This document shows positions 19,724 through 31,196 of a DNA stretch of 64,000 nt, one piece after another. The number at the start of each line of letters is the position of its first letter. The first letter of the stretch is position 1. Below the pieces are notes generated by a model. That model was given only the letters and a program-made list of their open reading frames with translations. It was not told the DNA's origin and searched no databases. Source of the stretch: Poecilobothrus nobilitatus (taxonomy: Eukaryota > Arthropoda > Insecta > Diptera > Dolichopodidae). The DNA lies in the NCBI GenBank assembly GCA_947095535.1, contig OX352772.1, positions 255,155,439 to 255,219,438 of the forward strand. The letters are read 5' to 3'. The translations under genes and the position numbers were made by a program.

Positions 19724-20045
19724 TTGTCGTATCAGCAATATCGATATTTTCATAAAAATCAGAAAAAGGTTCAATGGAACATATTGAATTATCAGCAATA
19801 TCTTTCATTTAATTATTCAATACATGTGTTTTTAAGTGGATAAATAAAAAGTAAGCATTATATTTCGAAATTGCTTTAAGAAAATGCTCAAGTACGGTTT
19901 TACATTGTTGTTTTGTTTATTTAAAAATTTGAATTTAACAGTTTATTTACATTTGATAACATTTCTTCAAATTTTTCATTTTTGATTACCTATGTTATTT
20001 GGCGGTTCTTCTTTTTTATGTCAAGGTGAACAGTTACACATAACT
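19724..20045 (-). mobile_element. Solo LTR (R1)
   Basis: About 320 bp matching the LTR at 8395-8726 over its whole length. There is no gag, pol or env beside it. It abuts the Helitron-like end on one side and a LINE B fragment on the other. I found no matching 4-6 bp target duplication, so one edge may have been altered. Confidence 0.6.
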
Positions 20046-20345
20046 CATAACAAAAAATTTAAATGAGTAATGGCAGGTTTTGAAAATTTTTTAATACAAC
20101 GATTTGAGATTTCATCGATCCTTGAAGCTTTTTTAATTTTAAATTATGGGTTATATCAAATAATTCGGATTGTTAACTTCCAAAGAAGGTCTTTCATTAC
20201 TCATATCTTCTGTTCTAGTATCCTTTTTGTGAAACGCTTTTGGTAATAAATTTGCTTTATCACTCGTATTTATGAAATGTCTGCCATTTCATGTTAAGAT
20301 AAAGGAATAGTCTGATATTTGTTTTTTGAGAGCTTTGAAATTATT
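20046..20345 (-). mobile_element. LINE B fragment (R1)
   Basis: Matches 4935-5290 (start of the LINE B RT region) with a ~60 bp internal deletion and many base changes. Non-functional. Confidence 0.7.
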
Positions 20346-20990
20346 TTAATTCCTTAACTAGCTTAATGCACCAGGTGCATCAGTGATTTCAAATAGCGGT
20401 CTTTTCGGAATAATTAACAAATTTATTTTTTTTTTATTTTTTTTTGTATTTTTTTATTATTTTTTTCAATAACCAAACTTTAGATATTTATTAAACACGT
20501 ATTTTCACTTTTACAAATTTGATTTGTTTACAAACAAATACACTAGAATAAGCAAGTGCACTCAATGCATGCATAGAGAGAACTGATTTGTGATTTATAT
20601 TATTATTTATTATACTTTTGCTGCAGATACTGTTATTCTCATTCTCAACCTTAATTTTATCTTTATTTTTGTTGCTATTCTAAGTCCAGAGTGTGACCAT
20701 TGCATTTAAGGTTTTCCATTTGCTTCTGTTATTTTCCGCAAGCACCATAGAACAAAATTCTTTCGTAATATTAATTTTATAATAGCAATACGTGCTCTTT
20801 TTTGTTTATTAATCGTGGGATAATATTTTTGTAATTAATTTAAATTATGTCAAAGTTAAGCTTTAGGATATCGCATATGGTGTTCTCTTGTAAAAAATTA
20901 CAGCCCTTTTACATAAATTGATGTATACTCCGGTTTGTTCAACGTTAGTTCTTCATTATTTTGTGTTAATAAAAATTACGATTTAATGAA
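20346..20990. other. AT-rich spacer with a small palindrome (R1)
   Basis: ATGCACCAGGTGCAT at about 20377-20391 is a perfect palindrome around one base. Poly(T) follows. The rest shows no gene. Equivalent spacers lie in the other R copies. Confidence 0.5.
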
Positions 20991-21565
20991 ATTAATAAAC
21001 CCATTTGCTAATAGCTCAAGGGTTGAAAGAAGTGCACCTATAAAGGTGACGCGAACAGGGTAATAATGAAAAAATAAAGTCTGATGAAGACAGTATGAAG
21101 AAAACCCATGACGGTAAAGTAAAACTCAAAATCCGATTTTACTATTAAGTAATACCGAAGTCAACTGTAGAAGAGGCGTGTTGGAAAACTTGTATAAAAA
21201 ATTACAAAGAGAGATTTGCCAACTTAAGGCAAAAAATTTAAAATTAAAAAATAGTATTCCAAATGTGTCCATTGATACTAAAAAAATTAAACACGAAACC
21301 CATGAGAAGAACTGACCAGAGAAGCTGGCTGGATTCTGAATTCGAAAAGAAATCATAAGAAACGCAGAGCGGTTGAATCCCCAGATATTAACTTTTATTA
21401 GGAACCTCCAAGTAAACCACAAGAAAAGGTAAAAGAAAAAAAGGATATCACAAAAAAAAATAAACCTCCTCAGATAATTCTGAGCAATATAACTCAAAAG
21501 GCAGAAAGTACACCAATGGTTTTTAAAAGCGCACATTTCCAAATGATAATTCAAACTGTTTAGAG
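20991..21565 (+). pseudogene. Possible LINE ORF1 remnant (R1)
   Basis: Plus-strand frames near 21168-21320 give a Lys/Leu-rich coiled-coil-like stretch (NLYKKLQREICQLKAKNLKL). Another frame near 21460 gives KPPQIILSNIT, reminiscent of the PPPI-V motif that opens the RNA-binding part of Jockey ORF1. Frames are broken. The 151-codon minus-strand open frame here (21581-21126) is Phe-rich, and I regard it as the antisense shadow. Confidence 0.3.
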
Positions 21566-21589
21566 TTGTGACTTGCACCAAAATTTGGA

Positions 21590-22320
21590 AAATTCGTATA
21601 AGAAAAAATGTAAAAATAGGACTTTTTTACAATTTTGAAAGGCTGTAAGTCAGGAACCCTATATAACTAAGAAAATCTTTAACATAGGTAAAAAATTATT
21701 ATTGAACCTTTAATTTTTATGTCTTGTCGAAGAAAAATTTGTACAGGTGCCTAAGTTACAGTTGTCCAAAAATAGCAAATATTCAATTGGGGTGGCACAA
21801 AAAAATGTTCCGAGGAAACTTATACTAATTCTAAAAGTTCTTTCTTACTTCGAAATTTGCTTGCGTGCCGTAGTTATGAAGATAGAAAAATAATGAAAAA
21901 TTTAGTTTTCATATAACGGCAAATTTAAATACTAAATTTAAAGAACCTATATAATTTTGATATTGATTTATAAAGGTAAAAAAAATTCCATTCGAATGGT
22001 TTTTTCAGATTGAAAAAATGTTAAGTAGAATATGAGATATACAATTTTAAAAATAGGACTTTTTCAATGTTTTAAAGGTTGTAGCTGCGAAATGGAGGGG
22101 GCTACATAGAAAAGTTATTCTACAACATTATTTTTTTGTGAGACCTACCAATGGTTAACATTTTTTTCTTTATCTTTAACGGTGTATAAGTTTTGTAAAC
22201 AGAAGGACAGAGTGAAACTAATAGGCACTAATAGGCACAATTGTTTTAAATTTCGAGAAAATCGAGTTTAAAGTTTAATAAAAAAAAAACCGTCCGATAA
22301 AAATTTCATTTTAAGTTCGG
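21590..22320 (+). repeat. Dispersed repeat T, two diverged units (R1)
   Basis: Two related units begin near 21608 and 22040 (AAAATAGGACTTTTT, then a GGCTGTA or GGTTGTAGCTGCGAAATGG phrase). The second unit matches 3100-3310 and, reversed, 10100-10255. Confidence 0.6.
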
Positions 22321-23039
22321 TATTAGATTTGTATATTTTCAGGCTATAAAACTAATGTTGTCTCAACAGTTTGAATCTAAAATTAGAGTAGCTAAGAACT
22401 AAAAAATTGAACCCCTCTTTTTTTACTGTTCGCTATATCCCATGGAACGTTAACAAATTTTTTAACATTGTATGAAATGTCCGAACTTCGGTTGCATTTG
22501 TCCGATTATAGCACAAACTGTTTTATTGTTTTTACTTATAGCGCAGGTAGGTTTGACAAAAAGGCTAAAGTTGAATAAAATATGAGAAAAACAATAATAT
22601 TTATTTACTTTTTTAATATTTTTATTTATTATATTGTTTTAATTTATATTAATTTTAAAATAAATAGCTTTCTTCATAGCTTTTGTTTATAGTAAAAAAT
22701 AAAATTTTTAATTCTTATCACATTTTGGTACTTATTAAATAAGAATGTAATTAATTATAATTTTAGAGTACATATTATAATAACGAAGCAGTTTTCTATA
22801 GTTAACATAAAAACAATTTTTTTTGTTTGCAGTAGTTACTACAATATAATTCACTTATTAGTATTTATTTATAATGGTAAACTAACATCATAAAATAAAT
22901 TAAAATTATATATTAAGCAATAATATAAAAATAAAAATAATTCATACTTAAAAATAGTTACGTGCTTAATAAATCGTTAATTATTTAGTTAACAAAATGT
23001 TTCAAATTAAATGATTTCTATTTTGGAAAAAAGTCAATT
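22321..23039. other. AT-rich spacer, no gene seen (R1)
   Basis: Low-complexity AT-rich DNA between repeat T and the minus-strand gene. Equivalent spacers lie in R2-R4. Confidence 0.5.
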
Positions 23040-25821
23040 TTTCGTTATCATTTGATTTCTTTTCTTTTTTTTCTCTACGTATTTAATTTCTTTGCTTTGC
23101 TTTGAAGATCTTAATAAAGCTGCTAAATATTTTTGATCCTCTTGTGGAAGAAAAGGGAAAAGATGTTGGAGATTTTTACTAAAAATATTTTTAGGATAAT
23201 TTTTTTTTGTAGCTTTTGCATGTAAAGAAAATGCTTCGTAGTTCGTTTCATCAAAAGATTTTTTATATTTTAAAAGTAGTTCCTCATCTTTATCGTATAA
23301 TATTCGTTTTATTTGAAAAAACGGTACTTAAACTTACTAGCAACTGTTGAAAAAATGTAAAAATCTTGTGGTTCATCTGAAAAATTTTGAATAATACTTT
23401 TTCAGCTTGATATTTAATTAGCAATTTTATTGAATGAAGTGGACTGCAAATTTCTCTATTTTTGAGATATTGGTCCAAAGCTGAGTGGACACAGTTCCTT
23501 GAATATTGGAATGGGCCGGCTCAGAAAATGTTTGCTCTATTTTCATAATTTGAGATTGATTGTGCATAAATATTTTCGAAGCAGTTGATTTTATCTTGTT
23601 CCTCTTTTGGGGAACACATGAATTACTCCGTAATGTAATTTTTTCAATAACTGGAAAACCTTTATTAATCTCTTTTAATATCCTGATAAGGGCACTTGAA
23701 ATGTCATTCCCGGAGCGTCCGGAATGGACTGCATTTCAAATAGAACAATATGTTATTTTATTAGTGTTTGGTAATATTAACGTGCCAGTTAAATTAAAAG
23801 TGTTTAGTTTTCTTTTGTAAAAAAATTGTATGCTTTCCCTTGTGGTAGCATAAATACTTTTTACATATCGTAAGCTATGATAGCATGTTTAAGATCGTCA
23901 TTGCAACGATCTACATCACGTTCAACTTTTCAAGATACTTTCTGTTTTAATTCAATTCAATTCATTTATTCAACCAAATATTTACATTCACGAAAATGAC
24001 TTCTTCTTATGACTAACCCAGAGTTCAGACTTATATATTAATGTATATACAACTGAAATATACAATTAGAAAACTAAACTAAATTTATGATATATAATTT
24101 TAAATGATGTGAGGAAAAGGGTAAAATCCTCACCAACTTTTTAAATTTTTAATTTAAAAACTTAACACTAAAAATTTACTTTAACTTAAACTATTTATCC
24201 TAATGAATTCATTTATTAACTAAATATTATAAATTTAACCTAATATTTTTCATTTTTAATTGTTTTTATAATCATACACAATTTTTTAACAATTGACATT
24301 TGTTAAAAAATGTCTCAGTCTTCCAAGCTATTGTTTCAGGTACTAGTTGAATGCTCGTTTTGCCAACCACCCTTCTTGTTAAGTAATGGCGTGGAAGATT
24401 ATTTATTAATTTCAAAATTCTGTTCTGGGAAATTTTTAGTTTTTTAATATGAGTATCTGCTATATTATAAAGCAACGGACAAGCATAATACATAATTGGT
24501 AAAAAAATTACTTTCATAATTATCATTTTATTTTCCAATGATAACATTGATTTTCAATTTAAGAATGGCTAAATCATCCTTGTTACTCTGCTTATTTTGT
24601 TTAATGTTTTGTTTATGTGACGTTTAAAGGTAAGCCTTTTATCTAAATGTAATCCAAGATATTTGACTGTTTCTACCCATAAGTTTCTGTTTTAAATGAA
24701 CTGAATGGAGATGCTTTTCTTCCTCGGTTACATTTTCTTTTTTTAAATTGTACACATTTACGTCTTTTTTAGGTTTTTGAAAAGCAATGTTGAAATCAGT
24801 GTTAAATACTTTTCTATAAATATGAATTTTGACTGGATCATCTGTTTTTTCTATATAAAGTTGATACATTTTCGATAGAGTTAAATTTGATTATAAGTAC
24901 ATTTTTTGTGAATCTGATCTACAATAGTGTGAAAGAACATTTCAAAACTAGAAATAAGCTTTTTAACGAAATTTATTTGTTTCTGAGGAATTCAATATTT
25001 TACATGTTTCACTTTTCTTCTTGGTAAAGGAGTACCAGTTGTTTTGTCACATAATTTTTCGAATAGTAAATGCGTGCTTTCTTAATGGAAAGAGTATTTA
25101 TGAAAAATAACCTACATACTATATGAATATGGTTTGAAGCTAGGTAATATTTAAATGAAAACTACTATAGATTTTTTTGAGATGTACGGCGTTTTGTTGC
25201 TTTTCAAATTTTAAGTTGGTCTTTTCATCATTCGACAATTTCCAAAAAGCTTCAAATATATTCTGCCTATCTTTTGTTGAAAATATTTTTGAGGTGGTTT
25301 CATATATTTCGGTTGAACTACTTCATTTTTATGATTTGTAAATGGTAACCCAGCCTCGCAATTTCTTTTGAATATTTTTTTCCATAGTTCTGGTTTTCTT
25401 ATTGTTTTCCTTATCGTAGGAGATGCATTGTTTTCAGATTCTAAATATTTTTATTGAATTTATAATTTAAAAATAAAATATTTCAAAATTAATATTATTT
25501 ACCATAAAAACTTTAACTAGATGGTATACTTGAAACTTTGTTGGAATTATCGAAATTATTTTTCAAAATAATATTACCGCTAATACTTGAATCTGATTCC
25601 TCTCCACTATTGGTGATAGGTTTAAAATTTGAATCTCTGTAATCATCATCCGCTGTAAAAAACAAAATAGTAATTGCATATTGTATTAAAATGAAAATAT
25701 CATAGGTGCAATAATACATACAAGAAAAATCTAAATCAGAAGGGTAAGACTGGCCTGTACTTGCAACGTTTTTTGAGCGTGTATTATATTATTCCTCACT
25801 ATTTAAAATGTCGTCTAGCAT
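23040..25821 (-). pseudogene. Multi-exon DUF7869-like transposon-associated gene, interrupted by a LINE (R1)
   Basis: Exon 1 starts at ATG 25821 and has an in-frame TAA after ten codons. A 69 bp intron (GTATGT at 25721, TTTTTTACAG ending 25653) leads to exon 2, an acidic Ser/Asp-rich stretch. Exon 3 (from ~25440) opens with RKTIRKPELWKK, then NCEAGLPF, then a YRKVFNTDFNIAFQKPKKD box (~24830). After the nested LINE the frames continue with KVFMLPQGKAYNFF, SGNDISSALIRIL, a NSCVPQKRN box (SDSC..QNRN in the family) and SEPAHS (GHS in the family). It ends with NLQHLFPFLPQEDQKYL near 23150. This order matches a widespread arthropod protein family with an RNase-H-like core, often linked to mobile DNA. 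Frameshifts, stops and changed key residues make it a pseudogene. Confidence 0.6.
23951..24683 (-). mobile_element. 5'-truncated LINE D insertion inside the R1 gene
   Basis: Flanked by identical 12 bp target duplications TTTCTGTTTTAA (23939-23950 and 24684-24695). On the minus strand it starts in an RT C-terminal region (WVETVKYLGLHLDKRLTFKR). It continues with LSLENKMIIMKVIFLPIMYYA, QNRILKLINNLPRHYL and a 3' UTR, and ends in a (TTGAA)-type tail next to the duplication. This is a textbook target-primed insertion. Confidence 0.85.
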
Positions 25822-26091
25822 TCTTAAAATATAAAAAAATCAAGTTTAAAATGACATAAAAATTTTATGCTAATAAAGGTTTGCAATTTTTTTTTAATTA
25901 TTAAAATAAACTAATAACTCTACATATAAGGTGGCCTTTTTTTTTCACAAAACAGCACCATTCCACTTCACTTACATAACTCGAAGAAAACTGAAACCAA
26001 ATTCAAATTGCGGTGATGTTTTATATAGTTTTTGAAATATGCATTTGACTGCTTATGTTAACGGCTGAAAACTAGTACAAATTATTCGCCA

Positions 26092-26430
26092 TCGTTTTAA
26101 ACCATATTCATACGAAATTGCTAACGAGTAAGTAAAATACATGGATGTGGATGACAAGTATAAAACTATTGTTATTGCATTTTAAGCCATATTACTACAT
26201 ATAAATATACTACAATAAGTAAATAAAAAAATGGATATGGGGGAAATAATCATAAAAATTTTATTATTGCGTTTTAAGCCATATACATATACATATATTC
26301 TAATAAGTAAGTAAAATACATACAAGATTTTGTTATTGAGTTTTAAGACATATCCATACCAAATCGCTGCTATCTAAATAAATGTATGGATATGGACGAA
26401 ATTTCAAAAAAAAAAAATTTTCTTATTTTT
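26092..26430 (+). repeat. ~85 bp degenerate tandem array, four units (R1)
   Basis: Units begin with GTTTTAA(A/G)CCATAT-type phrases near 26095, 26180, 26270 and 26337, each followed by AAGTAAGTAAAAT and ATGGATATGG variants. R1 lacks ~20 bp in the third unit that R2-R4 have. Confidence 0.7.
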
Positions 26431-26694
26431 AAACCAAGTCATAGCATTTTTAATCTTAATATATAAAATCGTTGGTGCGTTTGTTTGAAACCGCATTATG
26501 CCTAAACCAATCCTCATATTAATATTTACAACGTATGTTCATTTGGTGGTTCAGATGGTTTTTGTTTTTTTGTAAATGGCGCTGGATTCATAGCTACCAT
26601 ACAACTTCAAGTGTTTTTTATACCATAAACTATCTTCTGATCCTTTAATCACCACAAAACACTCCAAGCTAACCGGCCATAACTGCTATAACTA

Positions 26695-26910
26695 TTGATT
26701 CTGTATGTAAGTATTTTCAAAAGGTTCACAGGTACATTCAAATTAACAAAAAATAAGCGCGTTCAAATACAAAATGATCCAACAGCAGAAGAGTTTTCAA
26801 AACAATTACTCGACTGTCTACTCGTAGATTTCAAAGCGAGCGGTCGAGTTGTTAAGCAAAGCTTGGAGAGACAACTCAAAATAAAGGATTATATAAGTAT
26901 ATTAATCTAA
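26695..26910 (+). CDS. Unrecognised 71-codon frame or exon (R1)
   Basis: Open from 26695 but with no ATG near the start. A TTCACAG splice-acceptor-like site at ~26727 would begin a coding exon GTFKLTKNK. The peptide is mixed and charged (NDPTAEEFSKQLLDCLLVDF), unlike the Phe/Lys-rich noise frames around it. It is kept open in all four R copies, with a single Arg/Gly difference between the R1/R3 and R2/R4 pairs. I do not recognise the family; it could be the last exon of a lost transposase-type gene. Confidence 0.35.
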   Translation: MILYVSIFKRFTGTFKLTKNKRVQIQNDPTAEEFSKQLLDCLLVDFKASGRVVKQSLERQLKIKDYISILI

Positions 26911-27010
26911 TAAATATATGGAATATTAGAAACAGTATAGATAAAAGTAAAGAGTGTTGGAAATATCTTTTTAATAATAATAACAATACACAAAATTAGG
27001 CAAAATATTA

Positions 27011-27894
27011 TTAATAAGTGCTCGTGCAGAAATGGGTTAACAAACGTTAACAAACATTTTGTCATAGGCTTTATTTAGAACCATAAATTCATCCTGCCAA
27101 ATTAGACACTAATTAGAATTTTTTTTGACGGTCTATCGTGCCGAAATGTGTTAATGTATCACGTCATAATTTATTGAATGAGTTTGTGTGCCAAAGCGCA
27201 ATACTTGTGCAAATTTTCAATTGGTCAAATCGCTCAAGCACAACAACAAAAAATGAGAATTTCATGGCCTGAAGCCTGATGAGTTAATGTATCGTAACCA
27301 AATCAACTCAGAAAATTTTTGTTATGAAGACCTACAATTTTGAAAATTGTCAACTCAATTGGTAAAACCGTTTAAGTGCGACAGCAAAGAAATTAAAAAA
27401 TATTATTGAGCCCTGGTGCCGAAATGGGTTAATGGATCGTAACCAAATCACCTCAGTGAGTTCCTGTGGTAAAGAGCTACACTTTTGTAAATTTTCAATT
27501 CAATTGGCAAAACCGTTGAAGCAGGACAACAAAAAAAATTAATGAACTTCGTTCGGCTCTCCTGCCCGAACGGGTTAACGGAACTTCATAAAAATTTGTC
27601 ACAGGCTGTTTTTCGAACCATAAAACCGCAATACGTAATTGGACATAAATCGGAAATAAAAATTTTTTTTTGGAAAAAAAAAACGAAAATTTTTGGAAAA
27701 AAAAAATGAAAAAACGAAAAAGCTTTAAATGGCTCTTGGGCCGCAATGGGTTAATGAACCAAAACACCATATAGCCTATAACACTTTCCGGGGTCGTAGA
27801 AATGTTCTTGCAAAATTTGGTTACAATCGGACTGGTGGTTTTCACGTGAAAAGGGCACAAACAAACAAACAGAATTTCTGCTTTATATATTAGA
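27011..27894 (-). mobile_element. Helitron-like element with ~145 bp tandem array (R2)
   Basis: Copy of 18830-19723 with the same TC start (27894) and array. The homopurine run near 27670 is shorter. Confidence 0.55.
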
Positions 27895-28215
27895 TTGTCG
27901 TATCAGCAATATCGATATTTTCATAAAAATCAGAAAAAGGTTCAATGGAACATATTAAATTATCAGCAATATCTTTCATTTAATTATTCAATACATGTGT
28001 TTTTAAGTGGATAAATAAAAAGTAAGGATTATATTTCGAAATTGCTTTAAAAAAATGCTCAAGTACGGTTTTATATTGTTATTTTGTTTATTTAAAAATT
28101 TGAATTTAGCAGTTTATTTACATTTGATAACATTTCTTCATATTTTTCATTTTTGATTACTATGTTATTTGGCGGTTCTTCTTTTTTATTTCAAGGTGAA
28201 CAGTTACACATAACT
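27895..28215 (-). mobile_element. Solo LTR (R2)
   Basis: Copy of 19724-20045. Confidence 0.6.
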
Positions 28216-28510
28216 CATAACAAAAAATTTAAATGAGTAATGGCAGGTTTTGAAAATTTTTTAATACAACGATTTGAGATTTCATCGATCCTTGAAGCTT
28301 TTTTAATTTTAAATTATGGATTATATCAAGTAATTCGGATTGTTAACTTCCAAAGAAGGTCTTTCATTACTCATATCTTCTGTTCTAGTATCCTTTTTGT
28401 GAAACGCTTTTGGTAATAAATTTGCTTTATCACTCGTATTTATGAAATGTCTGCCATTTCATGTTAAGGTAAAGGAATAGTCTGATATTTGTTTTTTGAG
28501 AGCTTTGAAA
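28216..28510 (-). mobile_element. LINE B fragment (R2)
   Basis: Copy of 20046-20345. Confidence 0.65.
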
Positions 28511-29149
28511 GTTTTTTAATTCCTTAACTAGCTTAATGCACCAGGTGCATCAGTGATTTCACATAGCGGTCTTTTCGGAATAATTGACAAATTTATTTAT
28601 TTTTTTTTTTTTTTTGTATTTTTTTATTATTTTTTTTAATAACCAAACTTTAGATATTTATTAAACACGTATTTTCACTTTGACAAATTTGATTTGTTTA
28701 CAAACAAATACACTAGAATAAGCAAGTGCACTCAATGCATGCATAGAGAGAACTGATTTGTGATTTATATTATTATTTATTGTACTTTTGCTGCAGATAC
28801 TATTACCATTCATTCTCAACCTTAATTTTATCTTTATTTTTGTTGCTATTCTAAGTCCAGAGTGTGACCGTTGCATTTAAGGTTTTCCATTTGCTTCTGT
28901 TATTTTCCGCAAGCACCATAGAACAAAATTCTTTCGTAATATTAATTTTATAATAGCAATACGTGCTCTTTTTTGTTTATTAATCGTGGGATAATATTTT
29001 TGTAATTAATTTAAATTATTTCAAAGTTAAGCTTTAGGATATCGCCAATATAAATTACAGCCCTTTTACATAAATTGATGTATACTCCGGTTTGTTCAAC
29101 ATTAGTTCTTCATTATTTTGTGTTAATAAAAATTACGATTTAATGAAAT

Positions 29150-29720
29150 TAATAAACCCATTTGCTAATAGCTCAAGGGTTGAAAGAAGTGCACCTATAA
29201 AGGTGACGCGAACAGGGTAATAATGAAAAAATAAAGTCTGATGAAGACAGTATGAAGAAAACCCATGACGGTAAAGTAAAACTCAAAATCCGATTTTACT
29301 ATTAAGTAATACCGAAGTCAACTGTAGAAGAGGCGTGTTGGAAAACTTGTATAAAAAATTACAAAGAGAGATTTGCCAACCTAAGCCAAAAAATTTAAAA
29401 TTAAAAAATAGTATTCCAAATGTGTCCATTGATACTAAAAAAATTAAACACGAAACCCATGAGAAGAACTGACCAGAGAAGCTAGCTGGATTCTGAATTC
29501 GAAAAGAAATCATAAGAAACGCAGAGCGGTTGAATCCCCAGATATCAACTTTTATTAGGAACCTCCAAGTAAACCACAAGAAAAGGTAAAAGAAAAAGAG
29601 GATATCACAAAAAAAAATAAACCTCCTCAGATAATTCTGAGCAATAAAAACAAGGCAGAAAGTACACCAATGGTTTTTAAAAGCGCACATTTCCAAATGA
29701 TAATTCAAACTGTTTAGAGT
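29150..29720 (+). pseudogene. Possible LINE ORF1 remnant (R2)
   Basis: Copy of 20991-21565 with a small deletion near 29645. The antisense frame 29735-29283 stays open but is treated as a shadow. Confidence 0.3.
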
Positions 29721-29745
29721 TGTGACTTGCACCAAAATTTGGAAA

Positions 29746-30480
29746 ATTCGTATAAGAAAAAATGTGAAAATAGGACTTTTTTACAATTTTGAAAGGCTGT
29801 AAGTCAGGAACCCTATATAACTAAGAAAATCTTTAACATAGGTAAAAAATTATTATTGAACCTTTAATTTTTATGTCTTGTCGAAGAAAAATTTGTACAG
29901 GTGCCTAAGTTACAGTTGTCCAAAAATAGCAAATATTCAATTGGGGCGGCACAAAAAAATGTTTCGAGGAAACTTATACTAATTCTAAAAGTTCTTTGTT
30001 ACTTCGAAATTTGCTTGCGTGCCGTAGTTATGAAGATAGAAAAATAATGAAAAATTTAGTTTTCATATAACGGCAAATTTAAATACTAAATTTAAAGAAC
30101 CTATATAATTTTGATATTGATTTATAAAGGTAAAAAAAATTCCATTCGAATGGTTTTTTCAGATTGAAAAAATGTTAAGTAGAATATGAGATATACAAAT
30201 TTAAAAATAGGACTTTTTCAGTGTTTTAAAGGTTGTAGCTGCGAAATGGAGGGGGCTACATGGAAAAATTATTCTACAACATTATTTTTTTGTGAGACCT
30301 ACCCATGGTTAACATTTTTTTCTTTATCTTTAACGGTGTATAAGTTTTGTAAACAGAAGGACAGATTGAAACTAATAGGCACTAATAGGCACAATTGTTT
30401 TAAATTAATTTCGAGAAAATCGAGTTTAAAGTTTAATAAAAAAAAAACCGTCCGATAAAAATTTCATTTTAAGTTCGGTA
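29746..30480 (+). repeat. Dispersed repeat T, two units (R2)
   Basis: Copy of 21590-22320. Confidence 0.6.
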
Positions 30481-31196
30481 TTAGATTTGTATATTTTCAG
30501 GCTATAAAATTAATGTTGTCTCAACAGTTTGAATCTAAAATTAGAGTAGCTAAGAACTAAAAAATTGAACCCCTCTTTTTTTACTGTTCGCTATATCCCA
30601 TGGAACGTTAACAAATTTTTTAACATTGTATGAAATGTCCGAATTTCGGTTGCATTTGTCCGATTATAGCACAAACTGTTTTATTGTTTTTACTTATAGC
30701 ACAGGTAGGTTTGACAAAAAGGTTAAAGTTGAATAAAATATGAGAAAAACAATAATATTTATTTACTTTTTTAATATTTTTATTTATTATATTGTTTTAA
30801 TTTATATTAATTTTAAAATAAATAGCTTTCTTCATAGCTTTTGTTTATAGTAAAAAATAAATTTTTACTTCTTATCACATTTTGGTACTTATTAAATAAG
30901 AATGTAATTAATTATAATTTTAGAGTACATATTATAATAACCAAGCAGTTTTCTATAGTTAACATAAAAACAATTTTTTTTGTTTGCAGTAGTTACTACA
31001 ATATAATTCACTTATTAGTATTTATTTATAATGGTAAACTAACATCATAAAATAAATTAAAATTATATATTAAGCAATAATATAAAAATAAAAATAATTC
31101 ATACTTGAAAATAGTTACGTGCTTAATAAATCGTTAATTATTTAGTTAACAAAATGTTTCAAATTAAATGATTTCTATTTTGGAAAAAAGTCAATT

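Larger units (their letters stand above)
18736..26916 (+). repeat. Repeat unit R1 (~8.2 kb)
   Basis: First of four copies. Starts at TATGGAATATTAGAAA and ends at ATTAATCTAATAA. R2 follows directly head to tail at 26917. It contains, in order, a Helitron-like array, a solo LTR, a LINE B fragment, a LINE ORF1-like trace, repeat T, a minus-strand multi-exon gene with a nested LINE, an ~85 bp tandem array and a 71-codon frame. Confidence 0.95.

Noticed and set aside
21126..21581. 151-codon minus-strand frame, kept in four R copies
   Set aside because: Phe/Leu-rich, with no family motif. The opposite strand shows a better Lys-rich LINE ORF1-like trace, and openness in recent duplicates is not evidence of selection.
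23560..23820. 86-codon plus-strand frame in each R unit
   Set aside because: Exact antisense of the DUF7869-like gene, which has a clear motif order on the minus strand.
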